DNA from: an uncultured Carboxylicivirga sp.
GTDB taxonomy: Bacteria > Bacteroidota > Bacteroidia > Bacteroidales > Marinilabiliaceae
DNA: 64,000 nucleotides
NCBI RefSeq assembly: GCF_963674565.1
Contig: NZ_OY771430.1
Coordinates: forward strand, 558,001 to 622,000
Direction: 5' to 3'
The stretch's first letter is position 1, and each line of letters starts with the position of its first letter. Shown one piece after another: positions 27,358 through 35,200 of this stretch. The position numbers and the translations under genes were made by a program. The notes beneath the pieces are model-generated. The model was not told the DNA's origin. It did not search any database and was given only the letters and a program-made list of their open reading frames with translations.

Positions 27358-28413
27358 TTAATCAAATATCCATTCTAATAAAGTTTCCCAGCCGCTTTTG
27401 TATTCTTTGAACATGGTGCGGATATCCTCTGCTTGTTCCTGGGTAGCTAATCCAATAGGTCCTTCATATATACCTCCATCCAACTGATCATCTTTAACCT
27501 TAACCGCTATGATGTTTGGATTATTCCTTACTAATAAATTATCGGGTATATGGTAAATTCGTAATTGTCGATAGGGGCTGCTACTCCAACCGGAATGGTT
27601 TTTTTTGGTTTCACCAATCTTAGTTCCATTCAAATAAACTTCATCTTCATCATCAATCCTACCCAAAATCAGGTACATGTTTGAATTGTTTGTTCCGGAT
27701 GGAAGATAGAAGCTTTTTCGGTACCAGGCTATACCATCAAAATAAGGCCATCCCTGATCTTCCCATCGTGCCGGTACGGTAATTTTGTCCCAGTCAGAAT
27801 GATTGTAATCATGTGCTTTAAACTGACTATTATTGCCGGTTTTAAAATGCCATTCTCCTGCCAGGTTAAGGGTTAGATAGTCTTCGGTTATATCTTCATA
27901 GATTGCCAGAGGATGACTAAGTATTCCGCCAACATTATAAAAATCATATACTCTTATCGCCAGAGTGTTTTCGCCTTCTTTCCAAAGGTGTTGAGGTATT
28001 TTATATTCTCGTTCCTGGTCATAGGCTGTTTCTGGGAATGGAGGGAATCCTCCTTTTTTGCCAATTAATGTACCATTAAGATAAACCTGGTCGGCATCAT
28101 CAATCGCACCAATCTTAAGGGTGAGATCGCGTTGAGGTTTTGATGTGATGGTAATAGTTTTTCGGTACCAGGCATAACCATTATAATCATTGTATCCCTG
28201 TGATTCCCATGATTGTCCTGTTTTTATTTTGTCCCACATACTGTCGTCGAAAGATGGATTCTTCCATTCCATATGATCTCCCACAGAGAAGTTCCAGTAT
28301 CCTTCGAGATGATATTTTTTTGTTAGGATTTGGGCTGATGTGTTTTGTCCAAACAAAATACCAAGGAGAAAACAAACAACCAGGGTGTGATATTGTAAAA
28401 TGAATTTTAGCAT
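27358..28413 (-). CDS. Exported double beta-sandwich protein (GH2 sugar-binding-domain-like), copy 1
   Basis: A 351-residue paralogue of the following gene, with signal peptide (LVVCFLLGILFGQNTSAQ) and two repeats of the same unit (about residues 35-180 and 188-335). Matching segments include GYWNFSVGDHMEWKNPSFDD, SWESQGYNDYNGYAWYR, GAIDDADQVYLNGTLIGKKG and the closing GGIYEGPIGLATQ. The tail adds about 15 residues (FKEYKSGWETLLEWIFD) absent from the paralogue. No catalytic residues of a glycosidase can be assigned. The four related units across the two genes point to a domain duplication followed by a gene duplication. Confidence 0.8.
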   Translation of the reverse strand: MLKFILQYHTLVVCFLLGILFGQNTSAQILTKKYHLEGYWNFSVGDHMEWKNPSFDDSMWDKIKTGQSWESQGYNDYNGYAWYRKTITITSKPQRDLTLKIGAIDDADQVYLNGTLIGKKGGFPPFPETAYDQEREYKIPQHLWKEGENTLAIRVYDFYNVGGILSHPLAIYEDITEDYLTLNLAGEWHFKTGNNSQFKAHDYNHSDWDKITVPARWEDQGWPYFDGIAWYRKSFYLPSGTNNSNMYLILGRIDDEDEVYLNGTKIGETKKNHSGWSSSPYRQLRIYHIPDNLLVRNNPNIIAVKVKDDQLDGGIYEGPIGLATQEQAEDIRTMFKEYKSGWETLLEWIFD

Positions 28414-28494
28414 TGCTTTTGATTTGTGCGCATTAAATTAGAGTTTATTACCCAAAATAAGAAATGGCGATTTCTTAACAAACAGTTAGAAGCA

Positions 28495-28860
28495 TCATGC
28501 TGGACGATGATAAAAATTCAAATCCAGAATGAACATCTTGCCAGATAACTTAGGATTGGCCTTGATTTTTTCATTGTTAATTGTTTCTTCAACATATTGA
28601 ATTAACGTTTCGTTTTGACCTTTCACTTTAACTACTTTTAGTTTGTTGTCTTTGTCAATAGCAACATATACTGTTACCTTTTCATGACAATCGGGCTTAA
28701 GATATTCAAAAGACGGACCTCTTAATGCTTGTCTAACTTCTTTCTTTACTTTTTGACAACATTTTTTCATTTCTTTCTCAGGGGTAGTTCTGGCTGATAA
28801 TTCTCCAAATACTGAACCAAGCATTAAAGCTGCGACTAATGTTAATACTAACTTTTTCAT
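28495..28860 (-). CDS. Small exported protein, TonB-C-like fold suspected
   Basis: The 121-residue protein has a signal peptide (KLVLTLVAALMLGSVFG, cleavage near residue 24) and a short soluble domain. The order helix, then VTVYVAIDKDNKLKVVKVKG, a helix with LIQYVEETINN and a closing strand MFILDLNFYH resembles the TonB C-terminal fold without a transmembrane helix; this is a weak resemblance. Cys-Cys at residues 34-35 (KKCCQK) and a further Cys could form disulphides. The promoter region holds six phased GTCAT repeats, so its expression is probably switched by an OmpR/PhoB-type regulator. Confidence 0.7.
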   Translation of the reverse strand: MKKLVLTLVAALMLGSVFGELSARTTPEKEMKKCCQKVKKEVRQALRGPSFEYLKPDCHEKVTVYVAIDKDNKLKVVKVKGQNETLIQYVEETINNEKIKANPKLSGKMFILDLNFYHRPA

Positions 28861-28900
28861 GACGTTTTGTTTTAGATTAATAATGTATTATTTACATCAG

Positions 28901-28976
28901 CTAAAGTATGGCAGTCATAACACCGTTTGGTCATATTCATGTCATCTGTTGTCATAAGATGTCATCAAATTGTCAT
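28901..28976 (-). promoter_or_regulatory. Helically phased GTCAT direct repeats next to a -7-like element
   Basis: GTCAT occurs at 28914, 28930, 28941, 28951, 28961 and 28972: the last five are spaced 10-11 bases, one helical turn. Several are preceded by T (TGTCAT), as in the Pho-box repeat bound by PhoB/OmpR-type regulators. On the minus strand a TACTTTAG element (28901-28908) near the TAnnTTTG consensus lies just beside the array, so the repeats would cover the -33 region of the small exported protein gene. The rest of the 28861-29191 gap is covered by the promoter at 29125-29154. Confidence 0.65.
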
Positions 28977-29124
28977 CAATGTTTGTTCTTGTCTTTAAAT
29001 AAAAGGCTCCGATAAGTCTATGTTGAAGTAATTCAGTGTTTTATGTGATATTTATAGTGAATTCCGGTAATGTAAATTTATATGGTGGTATATATTACAT
29101 GATGTTGATTTGTTGCTGTATTTA

Positions 29125-29154
29125 TTGACATTAAAAATGAAAATAGATATTTTG
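29125..29154 (+). promoter_or_regulatory. Promoter of the STAS-like gene
   Basis: TTGACA at 29125-29130, 17 bases, then TATTTTG at 29148-29154. It satisfies both the classical -35/-10 spacing and, allowing one base less, the Bacteroidota TTG/TAnnTTTG pattern. The start codon is 37 bases further on. Confidence 0.6.
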
Positions 29155-29191
29155 TATAGTAGATTCACTAACCTTCAAAACTACTATCCTT

Positions 29192-29575
29192 ATGAGTTTT
29201 TCAATCAATATTGATCATCAACATAGAGTCATACGATACAAACATTCAGGAATCATTCAATCAGAAGATATAGAAGAAGCATGGGCACAATTTCTTGTTA
29301 TGCAAGAGTTTACTCAATTGGGTTATGATCTTTTATCAGATTATCGACATGGTAAATTTAATATAGTACCCAGGCAACTGGCTCATATCATTGAGTATTT
29401 AAAGGCTGTAGAACATATTATAAAAGGCAAAAAACAAGCGTTGATTGTGGATGATCCTTATTCGGTGGCAGCGTCAATAATCTTTGTTAATGAAGTATAT
29501 GAAAAACTTGGTTTTAAAGTCAAGGTATTCTCTACTGAAAAAGCTGCTTTTAATTGGCTTCTGGTGACCAATTGA
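29192..29575 (+). CDS. SpoIIAA/STAS-like small cytoplasmic protein
   Basis: The 127-residue protein has no signal peptide. Alternating strands and helices (VIRYKHSGIIQSEDIEEAW, then LGYDLLSDYRHGKF, KKQALIVDDPYSVAASIIF) and the ending VKVFSTEKAAFNWL match the STAS-like/SpoIIAA-like fold found in many Bacteroidota single-domain proteins. Such proteins often bind lipids or partner proteins; the function here is not known. It is preceded by a good promoter and stands alone. Confidence 0.7.
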   Translation: MSFSINIDHQHRVIRYKHSGIIQSEDIEEAWAQFLVMQEFTQLGYDLLSDYRHGKFNIVPRQLAHIIEYLKAVEHIIKGKKQALIVDDPYSVAASIIFVNEVYEKLGFKVKVFSTEKAAFNWLLVTN

Positions 29576-29658
29576 AGGAATAGAAAAAATGATTTATTGT
29601 CTAACCAGATAATAATAAAGAACTGTTAACTGATTTTTTAATGTTGATTTCATTTTGA

Positions 29659-29666
29659 TATTTTTG
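29659..29666 (+). promoter_or_regulatory. -7 promoter element of the thioesterase gene
   Basis: TATTTTTG is an exact TAnnTTTG match 18 bases before the start codon. The -33 partner is not convincing, so the assignment is moderate. Confidence 0.45.
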
Positions 29667-29684
29667 TGAATAAAATATACAAGA

Positions 29685-30092
29685 ATGAAAGAGCATTATA
29701 TAGAAGAATATACTGTAACAAAATCAGATATAGATGAACTGAATCATGTTAGCAATATTAAATATGTTGAATGGATTCAGGAAATTTCAAAAGCTCACTG
29801 GTATAAGATAACAAAGGGAACGGGTTATGATGTACAGTATTTTTGGGTTGTTTCTTCACATTTTATCGAATATAAGGCGTCTGCACTACTAGGTCAGCAG
29901 ATCACTATTGAAACATATGTTGAAAAGTTTGAAAAAGCATATTCGTTTCGTGCTGTTGAAGTAAAAGATAAGGAAACCGGAAAATTACTGATGAAATCGT
30001 TAACCAAATGGTGTATGATGGATATGGAAACCAAAAGGATAACCAGAGTACCTGCTGAACTCTTTGATTTATTTTCTTTAGAGACCACATAG
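29685..30092 (+). CDS. Hot-dog-fold acyl-CoA/acyl-ACP thioesterase (4HBT type)
   Basis: The 135-residue protein shows the 4-hydroxybenzoyl-CoA thioesterase pattern: DIDELNHVSNIKYVEWIQE near residue 15 contains the active-site Asp and the N-H-V-x-N-x-x-Y arrangement, followed by the central hot-dog helix. Later strands (VVSSHFIEYKASALLG; TIETYVEKFEKAYSFR) match the fold. It would hydrolyse acyl-thioesters in the cytoplasm; chain length and carrier are unknown. It precedes the marR-RND operon by over 300 bases and is probably not part of it. Confidence 0.9.
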   Translation: MKEHYIEEYTVTKSDIDELNHVSNIKYVEWIQEISKAHWYKITKGTGYDVQYFWVVSSHFIEYKASALLGQQITIETYVEKFEKAYSFRAVEVKDKETGKLLMKSLTKWCMMDMETKRITRVPAELFDLFSLETT

Positions 30093-30370
30093 AAGGTGAA
30101 AACCCTTGGTTGAGATCAGCTTGAAATTATTTTTTTTGCAAGATAATCTTAATTCTTATTGGTGATTTAGTATCCCGGATATGACAATTTTTAGAGTATC
30201 TAAAACATTAGGTATGCTATGTCACGAGCTTTCTTTGTCCGCTATGGCACTAAGAATTTCTGTTGAATTGTTTGATTTGAAATAGATTATTCTCTGAAAT
30301 AAATTGTTTTGTAGGGTGGCTTGTGAAAGTAATAAGAATAAGAAAGTGTTAATTAAAATTAAATGATAAA
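30093..30370. other. Non-coding gap upstream of the marR promoter
   Basis: No gene, RNA or clear terminator was seen in this AT-rich stretch. The promoter and operator-like repeat for the efflux operon lie at its right end (30377-30409). Confidence 0.6.
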
Positions 30371-30376
30371 ATAAAC

Positions 30377-30409
30377 AGTTGTAAAAGTCAACTATTGTTT
30401 GCTACTTTG
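30377..30409 (+). promoter_or_regulatory. Promoter with overlapping operator-like inverted repeat for the marR-RND operon
   Basis: TTG at 30379-30381, then 21 bases, then TACTTTG at 30403-30409 (one base shorter than TAnnTTTG). The inverted repeat AGTTG-N7-CAACT (30377-30393) covers the -33 element, as expected if MarR blocks RNA polymerase at its own promoter. The ATG at 30435 is 25 bases after the -7 element, which also argues against the upstream in-frame start. Confidence 0.55.
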
Positions 30410-30434
30410 CGCAACAAAATCAATAGGTACTAAA

Positions 30435-30869
30435 ATGGAGATACAACCATTAGGAATGATCTTAGGAGGATTAAAGGGAATTTTTCCCCGATTGATGGCC
30501 AATCGTATGAGTGAATTGGGTATTACTTATACTTTTGATCAGATGGTTGTGCTTATGATTGTTAGACACAGCAAACAAAAACAATTAGTGCAGCAGGATA
30601 TTGCTGAATTTATGAAAAAAGACAAATCTTTAGTTCTGAGAATTGTAGATGTATTGGAAAAAGACGGTTTGATAGTAAGGATAACGGATCCAAATGACAG
30701 GAGACGCAATATTATTAATATCACGGGGAAAGGGGTTGACTTAACAGATTTGTTTTATACCGAGGAGCAATTAATAACAAAAGAATTGATGGTTGGACTT
30801 ACCGATGAAGAGATCTATACTTTCTACAAAGTAATTAATCACGTTAAAACAAGAGCTGAAGAATTTTAG
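30435..30869 (+). CDS. MarR-family transcriptional regulator of the efflux operon
   Basis: The 144-residue winged-helix protein shows the MarR core: YTFDQMVVLMIVRHSKQKQ, QQDIAEFMKKDKSLVLRIVD as the recognition helix region and GLIVRITDPNDRRRNIINIT as the wing with the family's DPNDRR signature. An in-frame start twelve codons earlier exists, but the promoter position favours the ATG at 30435. It would bind as a dimer and release DNA when a toxic compound or phenolic ligand binds. The adaptor, pump and outer-membrane channel genes follow in the same direction (92-base gap), so it is likely their local repressor. Confidence 0.93.
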   Translation: MEIQPLGMILGGLKGIFPRLMANRMSELGITYTFDQMVVLMIVRHSKQKQLVQQDIAEFMKKDKSLVLRIVDVLEKDGLIVRITDPNDRRRNIINITGKGVDLTDLFYTEEQLITKELMVGLTDEEIYTFYKVINHVKTRAEEF

Positions 30870-30961
30870 GTTTTAAAATTTTTTACAATAAAGGTTGATA
30901 AAGTATACTATTGACCAATACAACTATACACGTATAAATATATAACAAATAGATAAACAAG

Positions 30962-32026
30962 ATGAAAATGAAAACAATAGCTCTTGGAATAATAGGGTTT
31001 TTCATTCTGGTTTCATGTCAGCAGAAACCAACTCAAAGTAATACTCAAACCAATGCAAAAAACTATCCTGTGCAGAAGATGGTGGCCAGTAATGTTGATT
31101 TGCATACGGTTTTTCCAACAGTATTAAAGGGTGAGATTGACATTGAAATCAAACCCCGTATAGATGGTTTTATTGAGGCAGTTTATGTAGATGAAGGTTC
31201 TATCGTGAAGAAAGGACAAGTATTATTTGAGATTAACTCACCTGTTTCGGAACAGAATCTGGAGACTGCAGAAGCTAACTATAATACTGCCAGCTTAGAT
31301 GTTGAGCGAATGAGACCATTGGCCGAAAAAGGTATCATTAGTGATGTTCTTTTGGAGTCATATGAGAATTCTTTCAGCTCTGCAAAAGCAGCTTATGAAA
31401 GCGCAAAAGCTTCGTTAAGCTGGACAAAAGTGAAAAGTCCGGTTGATGGTATTGTAGGAACCTTACCTTTTCGCTTAGGTAGTTTAGTTAACAGTTCGAG
31501 TGTACTTACAACGGTTGCTAATACAAAGCATGTAGTAGCTTATTTCTCAATGAATGAGAAAGAATTGCTCGAGTATATGAGAAGCTGGGATGGTAACACT
31601 CAGGCTGAGAAAATACAGAATATGCCATCTGTGAAACTAATGTTGGCTGATGGTACAGAATATGAACAGGCCGGACGAATTGAAACCATCTCAGGTGTGG
31701 TTGATGTGAATACAGGTTCGGTTAATTTCAGAGCTGTATTTGATAATCCAAATGGGATTTTACGAAGCGGTACCAGTGGTCAGGTGATTATACCTAAAAC
31801 GATTAAAGATGTATTCCTGATTCCTCAGAAAGCAACTTTCAGTCAGCAGGATAAAGTGTTGGTGTATAAGTACGATAATCATAAGGTAAATCAAAAAGTA
31901 ATATCTGTAAAATCAACTCCCGATGGACAGTATTATGCTGTATTGAGTGGATTGGAAAGTGGCGATCAGATCGTGACCGATGGTGTGAGTACACTTAAAA
32001 ACGGAATGGAAATACAGATTCAATAA
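30962..32026 (+). CDS. RND efflux periplasmic adaptor (AcrA/MexA type) lipoprotein
   Basis: The 354-residue lipoprotein (Cys19, FFILVSCQQK) links the inner-membrane pump to the outer-membrane channel. From N to C: beta-barrel and lipoyl halves (EIKPRIDGFIEAVYVDEGSIVKKGQ is the lipoyl signature), a short coiled-coil hairpin at about 90-140, the second lipoyl half (WTKVKSPVDGIVG) and the membrane-proximal domain. The hairpin is of ordinary length for this family. The gene is 15 bases upstream of the pump gene, so translation is probably coupled. Confidence 0.95.
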   Translation: MKMKTIALGIIGFFILVSCQQKPTQSNTQTNAKNYPVQKMVASNVDLHTVFPTVLKGEIDIEIKPRIDGFIEAVYVDEGSIVKKGQVLFEINSPVSEQNLETAEANYNTASLDVERMRPLAEKGIISDVLLESYENSFSSAKAAYESAKASLSWTKVKSPVDGIVGTLPFRLGSLVNSSSVLTTVANTKHVVAYFSMNEKELLEYMRSWDGNTQAEKIQNMPSVKLMLADGTEYEQAGRIETISGVVDVNTGSVNFRAVFDNPNGILRSGTSGQVIIPKTIKDVFLIPQKATFSQQDKVLVYKYDNHKVNQKVISVKSTPDGQYYAVLSGLESGDQIVTDGVSTLKNGMEIQIQ

Positions 32027-32041
32027 TCTAAATCAGATAGA

Positions 32042-35000
32042 ATGTTAAAAACGTTTATAGAACGACCTGTTCTCTCAACCGTCATATCCATACTTTTTGT
32101 GGTATTGGGAGTGATTGGTATATATACTTTGCCTGTTGAGCAATATCCCGATATTGCACCTCCAACGGTTTCTGTTTCTACAAGTTATAATGGAGCCAAT
32201 GCCGAGGCTGTTCTAAACAGTGTGATTATTCCTTTGGAAGAATCAATTAATGGTGTGGAAGGGATGACTTATATGACATCAACTGCATCTAACGGTGGTT
32301 CAGCCCGCATTGATGTATATTTCAAACAAGGTATTGATGCTGATATTGCCACTGTGAATGTTCAAAACAGAGTGTCACAGGCAACTTCATTATTACCGGC
32401 TGAAGTAACACGAGTAGGTGTTACTGTTCAGAAACGACAAAGTAGTCGTATTATGTTCCTGGCTGTTTCATCTTTGAATGACGATTATGATGATGAATTT
32501 ATTCAGAACTATGCGAACATAAATATTTTACCGCAGATCAAGCGTGTTGCGGGGGTAGGTGAGGCCAATATAATGGGTGGACGTGACTACTCCATGCGGG
32601 TTTGGTTAAATCCGGGTAAACTGGCTGCCTATAAAATGACGCCAACTGAAGTTATCGGAGCTTTGCAGGATCAGAATATTGAAGCAGCACCCGGTGAGCT
32701 GGGAGCCAACAGCAATCAAACATTTCAGTATGCCTTAAAATATACCGGACGTTTAAAAAGTTCGGAAGAATTTGAAAATATCATTATTCGTTCGAGTAAT
32801 GCTCAGGTACTGAAGTTGAAAGATGTGGCCGATGTGGAACTCGGTTCGTTATCATACTCTATTAACACCCAGAACGATGGTAATCCAGCTGTATTGATTG
32901 GTATCAGTCAGACTGCCGGATCCAATGCTCAGGATGTAATCAACGATGTAAAGGCTGTGATGAAAGATGCTGAACAGTTCTTTCCTCCAGGTTTAAAATA
33001 CAACTTTGAGATGGATGTAAGTCAGTTTCTGGATGCATCTATTGAAAAGGTATTGCATACCTTATTAGAGGCTTTCGTGTTGGTGTTCTTTGTAGTGTTT
33101 TTGTTCTTACAGAATTTCAGAGCAACCCTTATACCTGCCATTGCAGTGCCGGTGGCCATTATCGGAACCTTCTTCTTCCTGTTAATCTTCGGATTTTCAA
33201 TTAACCTTTTAACTCTTTTTGCACTGGTTCTGGCCATTGGTATTGTGGTGGACGATGCCATTGTTGTAGTGGAAGCTGTACATGCACATATGGATGCAGG
33301 TGAGAAAAATGCGCGTACGGCAACTATTAATGCACTTAGCGAAATTGCTCCGGCTATTGTTTCCATTACTTTGGTAATGTCGGCTGTGTTTATTCCGGTT
33401 AGTTTTATCGGAGGTACCAGTGGGGTATTCTTTAAGCAGTTTGGTTTAACTCTGGCGATTGCCATTTTTATTTCGGCTATTAATGCCTTGACTTTAAGTC
33501 CTGCTTTGTGTGCTATATTCCTGAAATCACACCATGTGGCTGATGTAAAAGATAAAAACCTGATGCAGCGATTTTACTATTATTTCAACCTTGGCTTTAA
33601 TGCCATGACTGTTAAATATGGTAAAACATTACAGTTTATGGGTCGCAAGAAAAACCGTTGGGTGACAGTGGCTTTAGTAGCTGTTTTTGGTGCAATCTTT
33701 TATTTTCTGATTGGGATGATTCCAACCGGTTTTGTTCCACAGGAGGATAGTGGAGGTGTAATGGGTATGGTTACCCTTGCACCCGGAGCTTCACTGGAAC
33801 GCACCGATAGTGTGGTTAACGAGGTAGTAAGAATAGCTGAAGAAATTCCGCATGTTAAAACAGTAACCAATCTTACAGGTATTAGTTTTTTAAGTGGGGC
33901 GGGAAGTTCCTACGGATCTCTAATCATTAAGATGGATCCATGGCAAGAGCGTGATATCACAACCAGTGATGTGGCGGCCATTCTGAAGCAAAAAACGGAT
34001 AGTATTAACAACGCCAGCTTCCTGTTTTTTGGAACGCCAACACTTCAGGGTTTTGGTTTAAGTAGTGGTGTAGAGTTGAAGATGCAGGACCGCACCGGAG
34101 GTGATGTAAATAGCTTTTTCAACGTGACCAACGAATTTCTGGCTAAGCTGCGTGCACGTCCGGAGGTGATGATGGCTATGACAACTTTCGACCCTCGTTT
34201 TCCACAGAAGGAGATTGAGGCTAATGTGGCAAAAATTAAAGATGCAGGAATCACCTTAAGCGATGTGATGACTACCATGCAGGCTTATGTAGGAAGTATG
34301 TATATTTCCAACTTTAACCTGTACGGTAAGCAATTCAGGGTTATGATACAGGCTCATCCCGAATACAGAACCAAGTTGGAAGACCTGAACCACCTGATGG
34401 TGAAGACAGGAAGTGGTGAGATGGCTCCAATTACTGAGTTTATTAAGATAAATGATGTAACCGGACCACAATCATTGACTCGTTTTAACCTGTTCTCGAG
34501 TATGGATGTTACCATTATTCCAAACTTTATGGAGGGTTATAGTTCAGGTGATGTTCTGAATGCTATCAGAGAGACAGAATTACCATCTGGTTATGGTTAT
34601 GACTTCTCGGGTATGACTCGCGAAGAAGTAAACAGCAGTAGTCAAACAGCGATCATCTTCCTTTTATGTCTGGTATTTGTTTACCTTTTGCTTTCTGCCT
34701 TATACGAAAGCTACCTGTTACCGTTGGCCGTAATCTTTTCGTTACCGGTAGGTTTGGCAGGTGTATTTATTTTCATCTTTCTTTCAATGATGAATGGTAG
34801 TGGAATTGTGAATAATATATATGTTCAGATATCGCTCATAATGTTAATCGGACTGCTGGCTAAGAATGCCATTCTAATTGTAGAATATGCCCTGCAGCGG
34901 CGTAAACAGGGAATGGATATTGTTAAAGCTGCTGTAAGTGGTGCCGTTGCCCGCTTGCGACCCATTCTGATGACATCCTTTGCATTCATCTTTGGTTTGC

Positions 35001-35200
35001 TTCCGCTGGCGGTTGCTAAAGGAGCCGGAGCTTTAGGAAATAAATCCATAGGTATCAGTGCTATCGGGGGGATGTTAATCGGAACGATGATAGGTATCAT
35101 TATCATACCAACGTTATTTATATTATTCCAGACTTTGCAGGAAAAGGTAAGTAAAAAAGCATTTGCAACTGACCTAAATGACGGAAACCATGAAAATTAA
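32042..35200 (+). CDS. RND multidrug efflux pump, AcrB/HAE1 type
   Basis: The 1052-residue inner-membrane pump has the normal AcrB layout: 12 membrane helices with two large periplasmic loops after helices 1 and 7. It opens MLKTFIERPVLSTVISILFV and shows EQYPDIAPPTVSVSTSYNGA at the start of the porter domain. In helix 4, GIVVDDAIVVVEAV holds the adjacent Asp pair that relays protons in this family. GFVPQEDSGGVMG starts the second half. It expels drugs, dyes or bile-like compounds using proton influx. The neighbours supply adaptor, channel and regulator, so the tripartite system is complete. Confidence 0.96.
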   Translation: MLKTFIERPVLSTVISILFVVLGVIGIYTLPVEQYPDIAPPTVSVSTSYNGANAEAVLNSVIIPLEESINGVEGMTYMTSTASNGGSARIDVYFKQGIDADIATVNVQNRVSQATSLLPAEVTRVGVTVQKRQSSRIMFLAVSSLNDDYDDEFIQNYANINILPQIKRVAGVGEANIMGGRDYSMRVWLNPGKLAAYKMTPTEVIGALQDQNIEAAPGELGANSNQTFQYALKYTGRLKSSEEFENIIIRSSNAQVLKLKDVADVELGSLSYSINTQNDGNPAVLIGISQTAGSNAQDVINDVKAVMKDAEQFFPPGLKYNFEMDVSQFLDASIEKVLHTLLEAFVLVFFVVFLFLQNFRATLIPAIAVPVAIIGTFFFLLIFGFSINLLTLFALVLAIGIVVDDAIVVVEAVHAHMDAGEKNARTATINALSEIAPAIVSITLVMSAVFIPVSFIGGTSGVFFKQFGLTLAIAIFISAINALTLSPALCAIFLKSHHVADVKDKNLMQRFYYYFNLGFNAMTVKYGKTLQFMGRKKNRWVTVALVAVFGAIFYFLIGMIPTGFVPQEDSGGVMGMVTLAPGASLERTDSVVNEVVRIAEEIPHVKTVTNLTGISFLSGAGSSYGSLIIKMDPWQERDITTSDVAAILKQKTDSINNASFLFFGTPTLQGFGLSSGVELKMQDRTGGDVNSFFNVTNEFLAKLRARPEVMMAMTTFDPRFPQKEIEANVAKIKDAGITLSDVMTTMQAYVGSMYISNFNLYGKQFRVMIQAHPEYRTKLEDLNHLMVKTGSGEMAPITEFIKINDVTGPQSLTRFNLFSSMDVTIIPNFMEGYSSGDVLNAIRETELPSGYGYDFSGMTREEVNSSSQTAIIFLLCLVFVYLLLSALYESYLLPLAVIFSLPVGLAGVFIFIFLSMMNGSGIVNNIYVQISLIMLIGLLAKNAILIVEYALQRRKQGMDIVKAAVSGAVARLRPILMTSFAFIFGLLPLAVAKGAGALGNKSIGISAIGGMLIGTMIGIIIIPTLFILFQTLQEKVSKKAFATDLNDGNHEN

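Noticed and set aside
33022..33465. 147-residue open frame antisense to the RND pump
   Set aside because: Shadow of a strongly coding gene; its Ala/Ile/Thr-rich translation mirrors the membrane-helix codons of the pump.
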